Assembly: GCA_030581615.1 (NCBI GenBank)
Contig: JAKTTT010000081.1
Span: forward strand, 1-64,000
Length of the DNA stretch: 64,000 bases
From: Alloascoidea africana
Taxonomy: Eukaryota; Ascomycota; Alloascoideomycetes; Alloascoideales; Alloascoideaceae
Direction: 5' to 3'
Of this stretch, positions 1 through 10,476 are shown one piece after another. The notes below the pieces were generated by a model. That model was not told where the DNA came from. It saw nothing but the letters and a program-made list of their open reading frames with translations, and ran no database searches. The number at the start of each line of letters is the position of its first letter. Within the stretch, counting starts at the first letter, position 1. Both the position numbers and the translations under genes were made by a program.

Positions 1-1611
1 TTTGTATGAAGGTTAGACGTTGGAGGGGTTCGGTGTGGATGTCCCATGTTTTTATTTTCTCGCCTTTCCTCCAGTACTCGAGTTCGGTTCTGGAGGAGTC
101 GGTGGTCTCAGAAGTATTCGCTGACATGCTGCGAGTGATGGCCATCTATGGTCGACGTGGTTCTTGGAGAAAATCTATCCCAGGCTCGGCCCCCATGTAG
201 TGATATTGGCGTGAAGCTAATATCAAAATCAAAGTATAGAAATCCTTGTTGAACTACCTTCTAAATAGGGGGATATGGATGTCCTTATATACTATTGCTA
301 AGTCGAATCTTCGGGTGAGCTTAGCTAAGCTGAGACGGGAATATCCCGCTACGCGTGACAACCCCTATAGAAATGCTATTTATTTACATTCTTAAAATAT
401 CAGTTTTCTCGACCTCTTTTAAGAATACAGATTTTTAGAATGTTCATATTATTCTCTATAGGTTTTATACGTATGATGATGGTGAAATGAACCAAATCCT
501 ACATCACATCCCAATGATGTTGGATACTGTTCAAAAGCTCTTCAGACGAGAGGCCGATTCCGCCAAAGATGTTGACTTATGTGGTACTTTGCTTTTAGGA
601 AGAATATGGACTTATATTCAGAGCTGATTACCTATCGCATCTATCGGCTCTTAGATAATCAGAAGTTGGTGATCTTGCAATTTTCACCACTAGTGCAAAT
701 GTTATTTTCGTAATAAATAGCTTGCACTACTAATCTCACATTTACCTCTTTTTCAGTGCAAAAACCCACCAGCTCCTCAATACCCATCTTTCTTCAAGTT
801 TTGTTCATTGTTTTCGTACAAGTTGAATCAATCTACGTCTTTCTTTTACTCTTCCATCTGCAATTAAATTAGGCCATACACTTACAAAAGGGACTCTTGG
901 GGATATTGACGTTTAAGGTACAAGAATTCCATCCATTGTTGACGCAGAAGCATCTTGCTTTCTATCAAAAAATGTCAGGAAACTGAACACTATTTTTGAA
1001 GTTCAAGTCTAGGATTTTGAAAGCTGTTGTAACTTCAAAGTGAATAGTATGACCTAGAAATCTCCTTGCAGTTTACAAGATTTCTCCTGAAAAAAATGAA
1101 ATAACCGAAAACTTTTTCCAACGGTTTTATAACTTTGATTTTCTCATTTTAAAAATGGTTGTAAAAGGGAAACTAGTATTCATATTGGTGGCGTCTACCC
1201 TAATCTCCCCCCAAAACGGGTTTTTTCAAACAAAAATAAGAAACCACACTACGTTATATATTACAGAAAAAAGCATTAACAGTTAAATTTTTTATACTTT
1301 TATATCATTTGTAGCCATTTTTGCACTTTCACCTTGTCATTTGTAAGCGCTGAGAGAATTAAGCTTCTTGAAGTACTCAAAGCTCAAGGTGTGAAAAGAA
1401 ACCAGTCAGTAATCAACATGTGTTCTTACCACTTGATTCTAACAGCAAGAAATACGAAGATCTAACTCCTAAAATCTAGTTTATTCCCTACATATCTCTC
1501 AAATTTCAACCTCCTTGACATCTTCATCAGAAAGCACTGCTCCTCCTACAATGATGCCATAGAGTAGTTACCCGGACACACATATCCAAAATTGCCGCCG
1601 TCAAGACGAAA
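1..1611. other. AT-rich stretch, no gene supported
   Basis: I see no ORF with family resemblance here. The longest frame, at the left edge (6-200, plus), has no recognisable motif and may run off the window. The stretch is AT-rich with many short A/T runs. It probably holds the end of a neighbouring gene outside the window plus the promoter of the USP gene at 1662. Confidence 0.5.
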
Positions 1612-1680
1612 ATGTCCCAAAGAGAATCAGTGCTCGCGCTTCTTCTCATTCGGTTCTCAGAATGTTGCGTGGCAAGCTGA
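1612..1680 (+). promoter_or_regulatory. Upstream ORF overlapping the USP start codon
   Basis: An ATG at 1612 opens a 22-codon frame, stopping at 1678-1680, in a different frame from the USP start at 1662, so the two overlap by 19 bases. The encoded peptide has a short hydrophobic run (VLALLLI). It could act as a repressive uORF. It could instead be part of an undetected first exon, since Ubp16-type enzymes have an N-terminal membrane anchor that the 1662 start lacks. Confidence 0.4.
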
Positions 1681-3110
1681 TTGAATCGATTGAAACAGCA
1701 TCATCTGGGTTTCGCTATTTCACAGATTGGGCACATTCATCATCTTCCGATTCTTACCGGGTTTGGGAGTTGGGGCGTGGGTACTTATCATCATCGCCAT
1801 CGCCATCGCCATCGGATTCAAATAACGACAATAATGGTAAAGTGAAAGGGAAAAAGGGACCTACAAATGTGAATCAAAATGGAGATATATATTATATAGG
1901 AGGACTTTACAATTTGGGAAATACGTGTTTCATGAATTCGGTTTTACAAAGTTTAGCGTCTTTGGATCAACTCAAGGAGTTTTTAAATTCATCATCATCA
2001 TCATCTGCATCTGCATCATCAGAAGAAAAAGAAGAAGAAGAGGAGGAGGGGAAGGAGAAGTTAAAGGTTATAAACGAGTTGAGACGACTTGTTATACTTT
2101 TAAACACACATACAAAAATCAAATCCAAATCCTATTCAACAGAATGGATTCTTAAAGCCATGTCTAAAGATGCGGTTAAACATAGATGGCTTGGTCGAAG
2201 ACAAGAGGATGCACAAGAATTTTTCCAAGAGCTTTTAAATCAAATTGAGAAAGAATTGGAGGTTTCAAAAACTTTCCCACAACCACAACCACAACACAAT
2301 AATAATAGCAATAGTGGTAATAAGTTTGATAAAATCCCAACGCCATTTCATGGTATCAGTGTTACAAGAGTTGAATGTTTGGCATGTGGAGAAACCAGTG
2401 GTTATCAATACGAGGTTATAAGTAGTCTTGCACTTTCATTACCGGTGAATACATTTTCGAAAAACGTAAACAGTCTTGAATCATGTTTGGAAAGATATTT
2501 TGAGCCTGAGGTTTTAACAGATGGCATGGTTTGTAATCGATGCAAGATTCTCGAATGGGGGCGACATTTGGAGACAAATAACGTTGATGATGAACGACTA
2601 CGACGACGAATTGAAGAGGCGTTACTATCTAAGGAAATATCCGATGAAATTGTTCAAAAATTGGAGATTCCATGTGAATTTGGGAATATGATGTCTGAAT
2701 TAAAATGTGAAAAATCAAGACAGACAAAATTCTCAATTCCACCACGGATACTCTCGATCCATATCAATCGATCTGTTTTTGATCCAAATACAAAAAATAT
2801 TCGCAAAAATCATTCTCAGGTAAAGTTTCCAATTGTTTTAAGAATCGCCGAGAATATTCTGGATCCCGAATCCGTTCAAGTTAATAATAATAATAATAAT
2901 AATAATCAGGGAGGATTGAAATATGATTACAGGTTGAAAAGCATAATGGTTCATTATGGATCTCATAGTTTTGGCCATTATATCACATTTAGAGAAAAGG
3001 ATGGAATATGGTGGAGATTAAGTGATGAATCTGTAAGCACAATGCCATTGGAAAGCGTTCTTAATTTGCAAGGTGTATTTATGCTGTTTTATGAGTTGAT
3101 AATGGTTTGA
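1662..3110 (+). CDS. Ubiquitin-specific protease (USP/UCH family C19)
   Basis: This is a cysteine deubiquitinase of 482 aa. The Cys box GLYNLGNTCFMNS places the catalytic Cys near residue 89. The His box GHYITF places the His near 439, and the usual WWRLSD motif follows. Zinc-knuckle pairs (CLAC, CNRC) lie in the fingers region. Between the boxes are low-complexity inserts: Ser/Glu runs near 110-130 and Asn runs near 210 and 415. Overall length and layout resemble the small fungal USPs such as Ubp16 and the USP30-like mitochondrial enzymes, but no transmembrane helix precedes the Cys box, so the subfamily and location are uncertain. No intron is needed. A short uORF overlaps the start. The stop lies 121 bases from the stop of the convergent WBP11-like gene. 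Confidence 0.85.
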   Translation: MLRGKLIESIETASSGFRYFTDWAHSSSSDSYRVWELGRGYLSSSPSPSPSDSNNDNNGKVKGKKGPTNVNQNGDIYYIGGLYNLGNTCFMNSVLQSLASLDQLKEFLNSSSSSSASASSEEKEEEEEEGKEKLKVINELRRLVILLNTHTKIKSKSYSTEWILKAMSKDAVKHRWLGRRQEDAQEFFQELLNQIEKELEVSKTFPQPQPQHNNNSNSGNKFDKIPTPFHGISVTRVECLACGETSGYQYEVISSLALSLPVNTFSKNVNSLESCLERYFEPEVLTDGMVCNRCKILEWGRHLETNNVDDERLRRRIEEALLSKEISDEIVQKLEIPCEFGNMMSELKCEKSRQTKFSIPPRILSIHINRSVFDPNTKNIRKNHSQVKFPIVLRIAENILDPESVQVNNNNNNNNQGGLKYDYRLKSIMVHYGSHSFGHYITFREKDGIWWRLSDESVSTMPLESVLNLQGVFMLFYELIMV

Positions 3111-3231
3111 CAAATTCTTTTTTTGTTTTTGTCTTCTTTGATGGTGGGTGGGAATTTCATTTTTTATCTGGGATATGATGATGATAAAAAACTGTACAAG
3201 TATAATTTAACATGATACGATTCGCATTGTT

Positions 3232-4236
3232 TTAAAAGGCATCTTCATCTTCATCTTGAACCTCTTCCATTTGTACTGTTCTTTTGGCTTTGTTCCATTT
3301 ACCCATTTTCCGTAATGCTTCTTCTTCTTCTGAAGCGTATTCCGATTCATGGACCTCCAACTCATCCGGTTCTTTAAGAGGACTCACAGTTTTATTCTTT
3401 TGTAGTTGACGTCGTCTTACTGCTGTCGGTATCATTGTGCTAACATGGGGGGAACTTGAGTTTGTAGCGATGCCCATTGATTCGGAAACCAGGTCGCGTA
3501 GAACAGGAGCAGATTCATAGGTTGTTTTCGCGATTGTGTGTTGACCAGTTTTCGGAGGTGGGCCTTTTGGCAAAGGGATGTTTGCGATAGATGAACAAGT
3601 TGAGTCTGAATCTGAATCTGAATCTGAATCTGAATCCGAGGAGTCGTGGTTTGAATCTATGGACGAGTCTTGAGTTTTGGATTTGGATTTTGGTGTTGGT
3701 CGTTCAACGTATTCGTATCCTTCAGGGACATGACCTTCAGGACTATCAACAAGATCATGTTAGAGCATTTTTGGAGATGAATAGTGAGCACAGATTACTT
3801 ACTTCCATATAGGATCCCAAAAGATACTTTTCATTCCATAATTTCTATCAGTTTTTGGTCGGTTTGTACGATGATATGTTTGTGTTTGTGTTTGAGGGGA
3901 TTCCTTAATACCCAGTTTTTCTCTTGCTTTGAGAATAGAAGTCAACTCATTTTGTAACGTTGCAAGTTTTGCCAAACTTTCGGAATCCAGCTGTTTGTTT
4001 CTTCTTTGTTGAGATTCAAGATAGGAGATTTGTTTTTGAAGATGGAAAGGATTCCGTTGGGCTTCTTTAAGTAGTGCGATTTTTGATTTTGCTGCCTTTG
4101 CCTTTTTGATATCGGCTTGCTTTTGACGTTTTCCTTGTTTACAGAGTTAGCAAGATGATCGTCAATTGAAGGAGGATGGAAGAGATAAGGGCTTACGGTC
4201 CTGCTGGACTGGATTCGCGTCTCTGTGTTTTGGCAT
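3232..4236 (-). CDS. WBP11-like pre-mRNA splicing factor, three exons
   Basis: Exons run 4236-4197, 4133-3803 and 3742-3232 on the minus strand and join in frame to 293 aa. Intron 1 (4196-4134) starts GTAAGC and has a GCTAAC branch. Intron 2 (3802-3743) starts GTAAGT with CTAAC. The product begins MPKHRDANPVQQDRKRQ and continues with a basic helix (DIKKAKAAKSK) and a coiled coil, as in the WBP11/Wbp11 N-terminal domain. It then has a SIFWDPIWNPEG segment, an SD-repeat stretch, a PLPKGPPPK proline motif (typical ligand for WW domains) and an acidic C-terminus. WBP11 proteins act in the spliceosome with PQBP1-like WW proteins; the nuclear role here is inferred. The gene diverges from MED8, with only 90 bases between the two start codons. 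Confidence 0.8.
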
Positions 4237-4326
4237 GGATTGGTGGATTTCGAGATGTGAGAAGAGTTGGGAGAGAAAACCTCCATCTCCATCACCACCA
4301 CTCCGGGGGTATCTTCACTGGTGATA
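4237..4326. promoter_or_regulatory. Compact divergent promoter, WBP11-like / MED8
   Basis: Only 90 bases separate the two start codons, so both genes must share promoter and leader sequence. I see no clear TATA element. Confidence 0.55.
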
Positions 4327-5080
4327 ATGGATGCGCTGCCGGACTTGTCAGCAGTGCCTGTGGACTCACTCGAGTCACTACGTCTACGGCTGACCCAGGT
4401 AAGTTAAGCGTTTTTGCATTGATTTCAGCATTTTATTTGTTAACGTCAATTGAAGTTGGCGCACTCGTTGTCCAAGATGCAAGAAACTCTTCAACAGCCC
4501 AACATGCCACCATGGTAAGTAGCAGAATTCAGAACCAGAGGATATATATTTTATGATATGGTTCGAAGTTAACAGAGAACACAGGCCTTCGTTACAGAAC
4601 CAATTCAACGTGATTCTGACACAGTTGGTATCTCTTTCATCCACGCTGAGCTTCCATTCGGACATTTTGTCATCCACAGTGGCATACCCACTCCCGAACT
4701 TCCCCACGAGCACGGAGGAAGGGTTGCTAACGACCCTGCTACGGAAAAAGCACCTGCCGGAGGTGGAGGAATGGCTGGAGGGCGCGAGGACGGGGTCGCA
4801 GGGAGTTTCTTTGCGATTTGACGATGAGCTATGTGAATGGGCGAACCAGTGTGTGGACCAGGAGCAGCAGCAGCGGGAGTTTTTCGGGCTCTACACGAAG
4901 GAGCAGATGGAACGGGGTGAGAATGAGAATGCGAAAGAGCATGAGAAAGAGAACGAGGGCACTATGCTATCGTCGTCGTCGTCTACGGGCATGCTCAACA
5001 CGGGAGGATTTCTGCCCAGCCAGATGCTTCTGTTTATGTATTCGGGGGAAGAACCCAGACGGGCCCAGCTGCCGCCGTAA
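4327..5080 (+). CDS. MED8: Mediator subunit MED8, three exons
   Basis: Exons 4327-4398, 4456-4514 and 4585-5080 join in frame to 208 aa. Both introns start GTAAGT, and both have a TTAAC sequence upstream of the acceptor. The N-terminus (MDALPDLSAVPVDSLESLR) leads into LRLTQLAHSLSKMQ and then the hallmark PPWPSLQNQFNVILTQL segment of Med8, with the Trp codon split by intron 2. Further along is a VAYPLPNFPT motif and a helical C-terminal half with a Glu/Asn-rich stretch. Med8 sits in the head module of Mediator, where its C-terminal helix anchors Med18/Med20, and it links activators with RNA polymerase II. The acceptors were chosen because they restore this conserved reading. The gene is convergent with the carrier gene, 60 bases apart. 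Confidence 0.88.
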
Positions 5081-5140
5081 GCTATGTACAACCAAACAGA
5101 ACTATCTATATATATGAGAACAGGCTGAGTATGGCATGAT

Positions 5141-6401
5141 TCACGAGTCGAGTCGCTGGAGCTCGCGGTACGAAAACATCTTGACGATGAGCTCCCAGGT
5201 GCCGAACATGATGATGCTGTTGGGCACGGTCCGCAGCAGATGGGGCGTGAGTCCGCCATACATGGACACGAAGCCCTCCTCCTTGACGATGAGCCGGAAG
5301 CACTGGACGAGCCCTGTGTATTTGGCCCGTCCGTCGGCGGCCGCGGGCGCCTGGCGCAGCCGCGTTCGCACGACCTCGTGGGGGTACGTGAGCAGCGACG
5401 CCAGCAGCTTCGCGAGGCCGGCCGCGCCCGAGCGGGCGGCCCAGTCCCAGAAGCGGTCCGTGAAGGGCTGTTGGTGAGGTTGTTGGTGCTGGTACTGGTG
5501 CTGGTCCTGGAGTTGCAATTGCAGCCGGCGCCGGGACAGAAACGACTTCATCTGCTCGTACAGCACCCACTGGATCGTGCTTTCGGCCGTGCCCAGGTAA
5601 GACGCCGTCAGACCTTTGTAGAGCCCGCGGAGGCCCTCGTGCTTGAGCACGCTGAGCGTACAGTCCAGCGAGTTCTTGTAGCGGCGAGTCGCGCGGGCAC
5701 CGGAGCCCAGAGCCTCGTCTCTGTCCAGTTGGAGCCTGGTCTTGACGAGCCAGATGGGGTTCGTGGCCGTGGACGTGACGAGGCCCGCGCTCACGGCCGC
5801 GACGAGGTGGACCCAGGTGCTCTCGTGGCCGCCGTTGAACGAGGTCGCGATGATCTCTTTGCTCGTGCCGTAGGTGAAAAAGTTGATGGAGCGGGCTGGG
5901 ATCACGCCCACGAGGTTGGGCCCCAGGCCCTTGAACAGTGCTCGTGGACCCTCGATCCGGTACACGTCGCGCAAGATGTGGAACGTCTCGCGAAAGTGCC
6001 GTCCCGCGGCGGTCAGCGGTGACTTGCTAGAGCTGGTGCTGGCACCGCTGCTGGCGCTGGCGGCGTGAAGCCGTTGTTGGTAAAAGTCGCTCTGAAGCCG
6101 GGTTTTCACAACGTCCAGGGGACAGGTGAACAGAGCCCCCGCCATGCCTCCAACACTGAAAAATGAGAAATGGACATGTTAGTATTTGTGTAAGAGGAAG
6201 TGTGTGGAGTGGATTCCGCTAGACTCACCCTCCGGCGAAAAAATGGACCCAGGGGTCTACCTTCTCCTTCTCAATCACCTTCTGCTGTCTGGACCCATTC
6301 GGGGCTGTGATCGTCGGCACCACGGGCGTCGTGGCCGTGTTCTCGTCGCTCGCAAAGTCCTCGCCGGACTGCAGCGGGATGGGCATCTCGATCTTGTGCA
6401 T
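5141..6401 (-). CDS. RIM2: Mitochondrial pyrimidine nucleotide carrier (RIM2-like), two exons
   Basis: Exons 6401-6229 and 6155-5141 join in frame to 395 aa. The intron starts GTGAGT and has a perfect TACTAAC branch. The protein belongs to SLC25, with three repeats each marked by a PxDxxxTRLQ-type signature: PLDVVKTRLQ, NPIWLVKTRLQ (P-I-W is typical of Rim2/SLC25A33/36) and YPHEVVRTRLRQ. The N-terminal exon gives a hydrophilic leader, then VDPWVHFFAGGVGGMAGALF, which opens helix 1. Rim2 exchanges pyrimidine (deoxy)nucleoside triphosphates across the inner membrane for mitochondrial nucleic acid synthesis. A long Gln/His-rich insert lies before the third repeat. GC content is high, and antisense frames stay open by chance. 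Confidence 0.88.
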
Positions 6402-6574
6402 TCTTGCTGTGAAAGTGGTCCACTCCGGTGAAGATGAAGATGAAGATGAGATGGAGGTGTGGATGCACCAGCAGAAAAAAAAAATTTCAATTTCAAAACA
6501 TTTGATAAACCAACAAAGTTCTCAAACTAATACGGACTTGTATAGACTCTCTACTTTGCACTTATATATTGTCG

Positions 6575-7513
6575 CTAGTCGGACCGCTTGGGTCTCTTCT
6601 TCTCGGCCTCGGCGGCCCTCTCGGCCTCGATGCGCTCCACGTAGCCCACGATCTGGTCGTGGCCCAGCATCTCGAACTGGGCATGGGGCCGGATGACGGC
6701 AATCTCAATGTTCTTCACCCCGGTCTCCACCACCTCCAGCAGGCTCTTGACGGCCAGAAGAACCGTCGCGTCCTCGTCCAGCTGCGCGGTCTCGCCGTAG
6801 TTCTTCTCCAGAAACTCCCGTACGGTCTTGCTACTGCGGCCGATGGCGTTCGCCTTCCACGCGGAAAAGATGCCCGAGGGCTCTGTCTGGTACAATTTGG
6901 GCACCGAATCGTTGGCATCAAAGCCCGCAATCAGCGTGGAGATGCCAAAGGGCCGTACACCGCCGCTCTGGGTGTATTTTTGCTGGATGCCCGCAACGTG
7001 TCTGGCCAGATACTCCACGGACACTGGGTCCTCCATGTTGAGCTTGTAGGACTGGGCCTCGACCCGGGCCTTGTCGATGAGAATCCGTGCGTCCGCATTC
7101 AGCCCGGCAAACGCCAGCAGAACGTGCGAGTCGATCTTGTTGATTTTGCTGGGTGTGATCCGGGGGTCTTGCAACTTGAGCGTACTTCGCTTCTCGCACG
7201 CTATCACGACCGTGTCTGCTCCCTTGACTCCGACAGCACAGGTGCCGCGCTTGACGGCCTCCAGCGCGTACTCGACCTGGAAAACGTGTCCATCGGGACT
7301 GCAATTGGGTTAGTGATAAGGGTTGAGAAGTGGAAGTGGAAGTGGAAATGGCAGGTGGCGACTAGAGTAAGTACAGAACGAGAACGAGAACGAGAACGAG
7401 AACCAGAACAAGAACAGTCTGCGACTGCCTGCCCGACTACTTTCTGCCCGACTACTTTCTGCCACCGAAAACACTCACCTGAATATCGAGAGAGCTCTGT
7501 CGTATCCGCTCAT
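6575..7513 (-). CDS. PRE6: 20S proteasome subunit alpha4, two exons
   Basis: Exons 7513-7479 and 7298-6575 join in frame to 252 aa. Exon 1 codes only [11 protein letters not shown] plus two bases of a Ser codon. Exon 2 continues [19 protein letters not shown], the alpha-subunit signature. Features diagnostic of alpha4 (Pre6/PSMA7) are [52 protein letters not shown] and [12 protein letters not shown]. Alpha subunits form the outer rings of the 20S core and gate substrate entry; they are not catalytic. The 180-base intron (donor GTGAGT, CACTAAC branch) is packed with short tandem repeats. The C-terminus is charged ([11 protein letters not shown]), as is usual for alpha4. The gene diverges from RPR2, with 168 bases between start codons. 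Confidence 0.93.
7327..7462. repeat. Three adjacent short tandem repeats inside the PRE6 intron
   Basis: Within one 180-base intron lie (GAAGTG)n at about 7327-7351, (GAGAAC)n at about 7375-7415 and a roughly 14-base unit TGCCCGACTACTTT present twice at about 7431-7460. They fill most of the intron. Confidence 0.8.
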
Positions 7514-7659
7514 GCTGTTGCTGAAGTGCTCTGCTCTGCTCTGCTCGGTTCAGAAAAACAGCCACCGCCGCTTTTGAGCCCTCCACACACACGTCACGTG
7601 ATGCACCCCCACCAGTGCTGGCTGCTGAAAAATGTCCAAAATGCTCTGACAAGAACTAT

Positions 7660-7685
7660 CGCAATCGCAATCGCAATCGCAATGG
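7660..7685. repeat. (GCAATC)n hexanucleotide repeat just before the RPR2 start
   Basis: About four copies of GCAATC end in GCAATGG, and this last, altered copy supplies the start codon of RPR2. A related CAATTG repeat sits in the RPR2 intron at about 7885-7911. Confidence 0.75.
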
Positions 7686-8158
7686 CCAAAGCGTCCGCGA
7701 AGAATCCGCCCCTGCCCAAGACCGTGGCGAACCGCGAGCAGTTTGCGAGAATGAACCACCTGCTCCAGGCCGCGAGAGTCTGTGGCCCCACGGCCGGAGC
7801 TGTCTCGCGGCACTACGCCCACTCTCTTCGCCAGGTGTCTGCCCGCACCGTTCTCAAGTCGTGAGTGAACAATCCTAATCCCTATTGCAACTGCAATTGC
7901 AATTGCAATTGGCTAGTACTAACTCGTCCCAGAGACCCCTCGATCAAACGTGCCCTCTGCAAACGGTGCTCGCGGCTGCTGGTGCCGGGGCTCTCGTGCT
8001 CCATCCGCGTGCAAAACGAGAGCCGCCGCAACACGGCCCACAACGACGTGCTCGTGGTTTCGTGCGACGGCTGCCACTGCGAGAAGCGGTTCCCTGTTGG
8101 AGCAGACCCCGGGCACCTGCTGTTCAGCGAGACGGCCGTGGCGGCGCGGTCTGGATAG
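7682..8158 (+). CDS. RPR2: RNase P/MRP subunit Rpr2 (Rpp21 family), two exons
   Basis: Exons 7682-7860 and 7933-8158 join in frame to 134 aa. The donor is GTGAGT and the branch TACTAAC. Helices of the Rpr2/Rpp21 fold come first (NREQFARMNHLLQAAR, HYAHSLRQVS). A zinc ribbon follows, with CKRCSRLLVPG and a second pair CDGCHCEKRFP. KR-x-LCKRC-x3-LLVPG is characteristic of RNase P Rpr2 homologues. The protein binds the catalytic RNA subunit for 5' leader removal from pre-tRNA in the nucleus. The related Snm1 of RNase MRP is an alternative, but the tight Rpp21-like spacing favours Rpr2. The gene is tandem with the AAA ATPase gene, with 88 bases between stop and next start. Confidence 0.85.
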
Positions 8159-8246
8159 CCCCAATATCTAGAATTTCACATACTCTCCAGTTTCTATGTA
8201 GGACGTGTAGGTGAACGCAAACCTCCCTCGCCTCTCTTCCTCCACC

Positions 8247-10402
8247 ATGAACAGGCTCGTCCGCAAGAAACAGAGCCCGCCGCCCTTGCTCGCCGCCCTC
8301 CAGAACGTGTACCGCGAGGCGTTCGACGGCGCCGTCCGCGCCTATTCGCTCGAGCAGTCCGGCGACGACGACGACTCCCAGCCCTCCGTGCCGGCTCTCC
8401 AGACCTGGAAGGCCCTGCACACCGCCATCCTCTACAGACTGTCCGAGCTCGACAGAGATCACGGCCCGGGGCTTCACAGGTCCCAGGACGAACTCGACGT
8501 GATCGAGTCCATCCGCGAGCTCGATGGCCAGGCCCAGATCAATATCTCCCGTCTCGAAACCTGCCTCAAGCAGCAACAGCCTAAGCCGAAGCCCAAGTCC
8601 AAGTTCAAGCCCAAACCCAAGCAAAGGCAAAAGCTGAAACCGCCCTCTGCTCCAGACTCCAATTCCAACTCCAAACGACACTCCATGGACTCGACGGCTT
8701 CCGGGCCCTCGCTGAGAACAGGCGGAATCCCTCCTCGTCTGCTGCGACGGGCCTCGACCCCCCAGGACCGCCCGATGCCCAAGAGTCTGAGACCGCAAGC
8801 ACAAAAGTCGAAAAGCAAGCCCAAAACCGGCCTCCGTGGGCCTTCTCCATCGCCATCGGCCTCGCCCCAGTCCGCCTCCAAAGCGGCCGTCCTGGCCTGG
8901 GACGCTCCAGCCACGGGCCCAGCTTCATCGTTGGCCTCGACCTCGACCTCGACCTCGGCTCTGGCCCTGCCCGTGGCGTCTGTGTCCGTGTCCGCGTCGT
9001 CATCGTCCTCGCTGTCGCTGCCGCTGCAAACTGCGAGACCTCATCACCATCACCATCGCTCACAGCCGAATACACCAACCCCAGCATCCCAGCCAGCTTC
9101 AACTTCAACTTCAGCACAAGGCACATCCACAGAGAAACCCGCCAAAATGGCCAAGAAACGAAGTAAATCGCCTCTGTTAAAGCTCAACCAGTCCACGAAA
9201 CCACAGCCACCGCCAGTCCCGCCCAAGCCGCCAATGCCCCATCTGAACGCTGTGCTATCCAAACCTCCAAAGCCAAAGTCTGCTCCAACCACAGTCACAA
9301 CCACCTCCGGTAAACGGAAAGAAGACCCAGGTCCAAATAAGGACCTTTCGGACCAGGACAGAGAAAAACTGGTCAACTCCATCAAGGGTGTCGATCCAAC
9401 TGCAGCACACCAGATCCTAAACGAGATTGTCGTCCATGGTGATCATGTCCAATGGGACGACATTGCGGGACTCGAAACCGCCAAAAATTCACTCAAAGAA
9501 ACCGTTGTATATCCTTTCCTACGTCCGGATCTATTTAAAGGTTTGAGAGAACCGGCCCGTGGTATGCTTCTTTTCGGTCCTCCAGGTACAGGGAAAACAA
9601 TGTTGGCAAGAGCAGTTGCAACCGAATCCAATTCCACTTTTTTTGCAATTTCTGCATCTTCTTTAACATCCCGTTATGTAAGTATCCAAAAATTTGTATC
9701 CCTATTATGTGTGTGTGTGTGTGCTAACTGTGTGTTTAGTTGGGCGAGTCTGAAAAACTCGTGAGAGCGTTATTTGCCTTGGCGAAAAGACTCGCTCCTT
9801 CCATCATCTTTGTGGATGAGATTGATTCGATCTTATCTGCACGGAATGATAATGAAAATGAGGCCTCTAGACGTATCAAAACGGAGTTTCTGGTCCAATG
9901 GAATGACCTCTCACACGCGGCAGCGGGAAGAGATCGAGAGTCCTCTTCCCCCGAGGATACTAACAACAGTAATGGCGATACGAGCCGTGTGCTGGTTCTA
10001 GCAGCCACAAACTTGCCCTGGGCAATTGATGAGGCTGCTCGTCGCCGTTTCGTAAGACGTCAATATATCCCTTTGCCCGAACAAAGCACGCGGTTGGTTC
10101 AATTGCAGAAACTACTGGCTGAACAGACAAATCATCGTCTCTCTGCCGTGGATATGGATGAACTTGTTTCCCTAACAGATGGGTTTTCCGGTTCTGATAT
10201 TACCGCTTTGGCAAAGGATGCCGCCATGGGTCCACTTCGTGAATTGGGTGAAAAATTACTTTCAACTCCAAGAGATGAGATCCGTCCCATATGCATTGCG
10301 GACTTCATTGCAAGTTTAAAATACATTCGTCCAAGTGTTTCCCCACAAGGATTGAAGAAATTTGAAGAATGGGCGGCGAATTATGGAAGTTCAGGAGCAT
10401 GA
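8247..10402 (+). CDS. SAP1/YTA6-type meiotic-clade AAA ATPase, two exons
   Basis: Exons 8247-9677 and 9740-10402 join in frame to 697 aa. The intron (donor GTAAGT, GCTAAC branch) carries a (GT)n run. The N-terminal 100 aa are helical and MIT-like ([20 protein letters not shown]). A long Pro/Ser/Lys-rich linker follows (about 110-390). The AAA core has Walker A GPPGTGKT at 444-451, Walker B IIFVDEID, sensor 1 VLVLAATN, an arginine-finger region [11 protein letters not shown], and the C-terminal helix typical of the Vps4/katanin/fidgetin clade. Sap1 and Yta6 are fungal fidgetin/spastin-like members whose substrates are poorly defined. GC content falls sharply from the 5' to the 3' half. The start at 8247 is the first ATG of the frame. 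The stop lies 74 bases from that of the convergent FSH-type gene. Confidence 0.88.
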
Positions 10403-10476
10403 AAATTTATAACAGGGAATATATATCTATATATATATAGTTTATCATGATTTATTATTAATAGGAACATTGTTGT

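Noticed and set aside
1500-1567. Minus-strand open stretch reading like a protein C-terminus (GGAVLSDEDVKEVEI)
   Set aside because: Only about 22 codons before an upstream stop, squeezed against the USP start with no partner exon found.
5240-6022. 260-codon plus-strand frame
   Set aside because: Antisense shadow of the mitochondrial carrier, produced by high GC; Arg/Gly/Leu-rich without domains.
6569-7864. 431-codon open frame on the plus strand
   Set aside because: It runs antisense to the proteasome alpha4 gene in GC-rich DNA. Only its last 60 codons coincide with the true first exon of RPR2.
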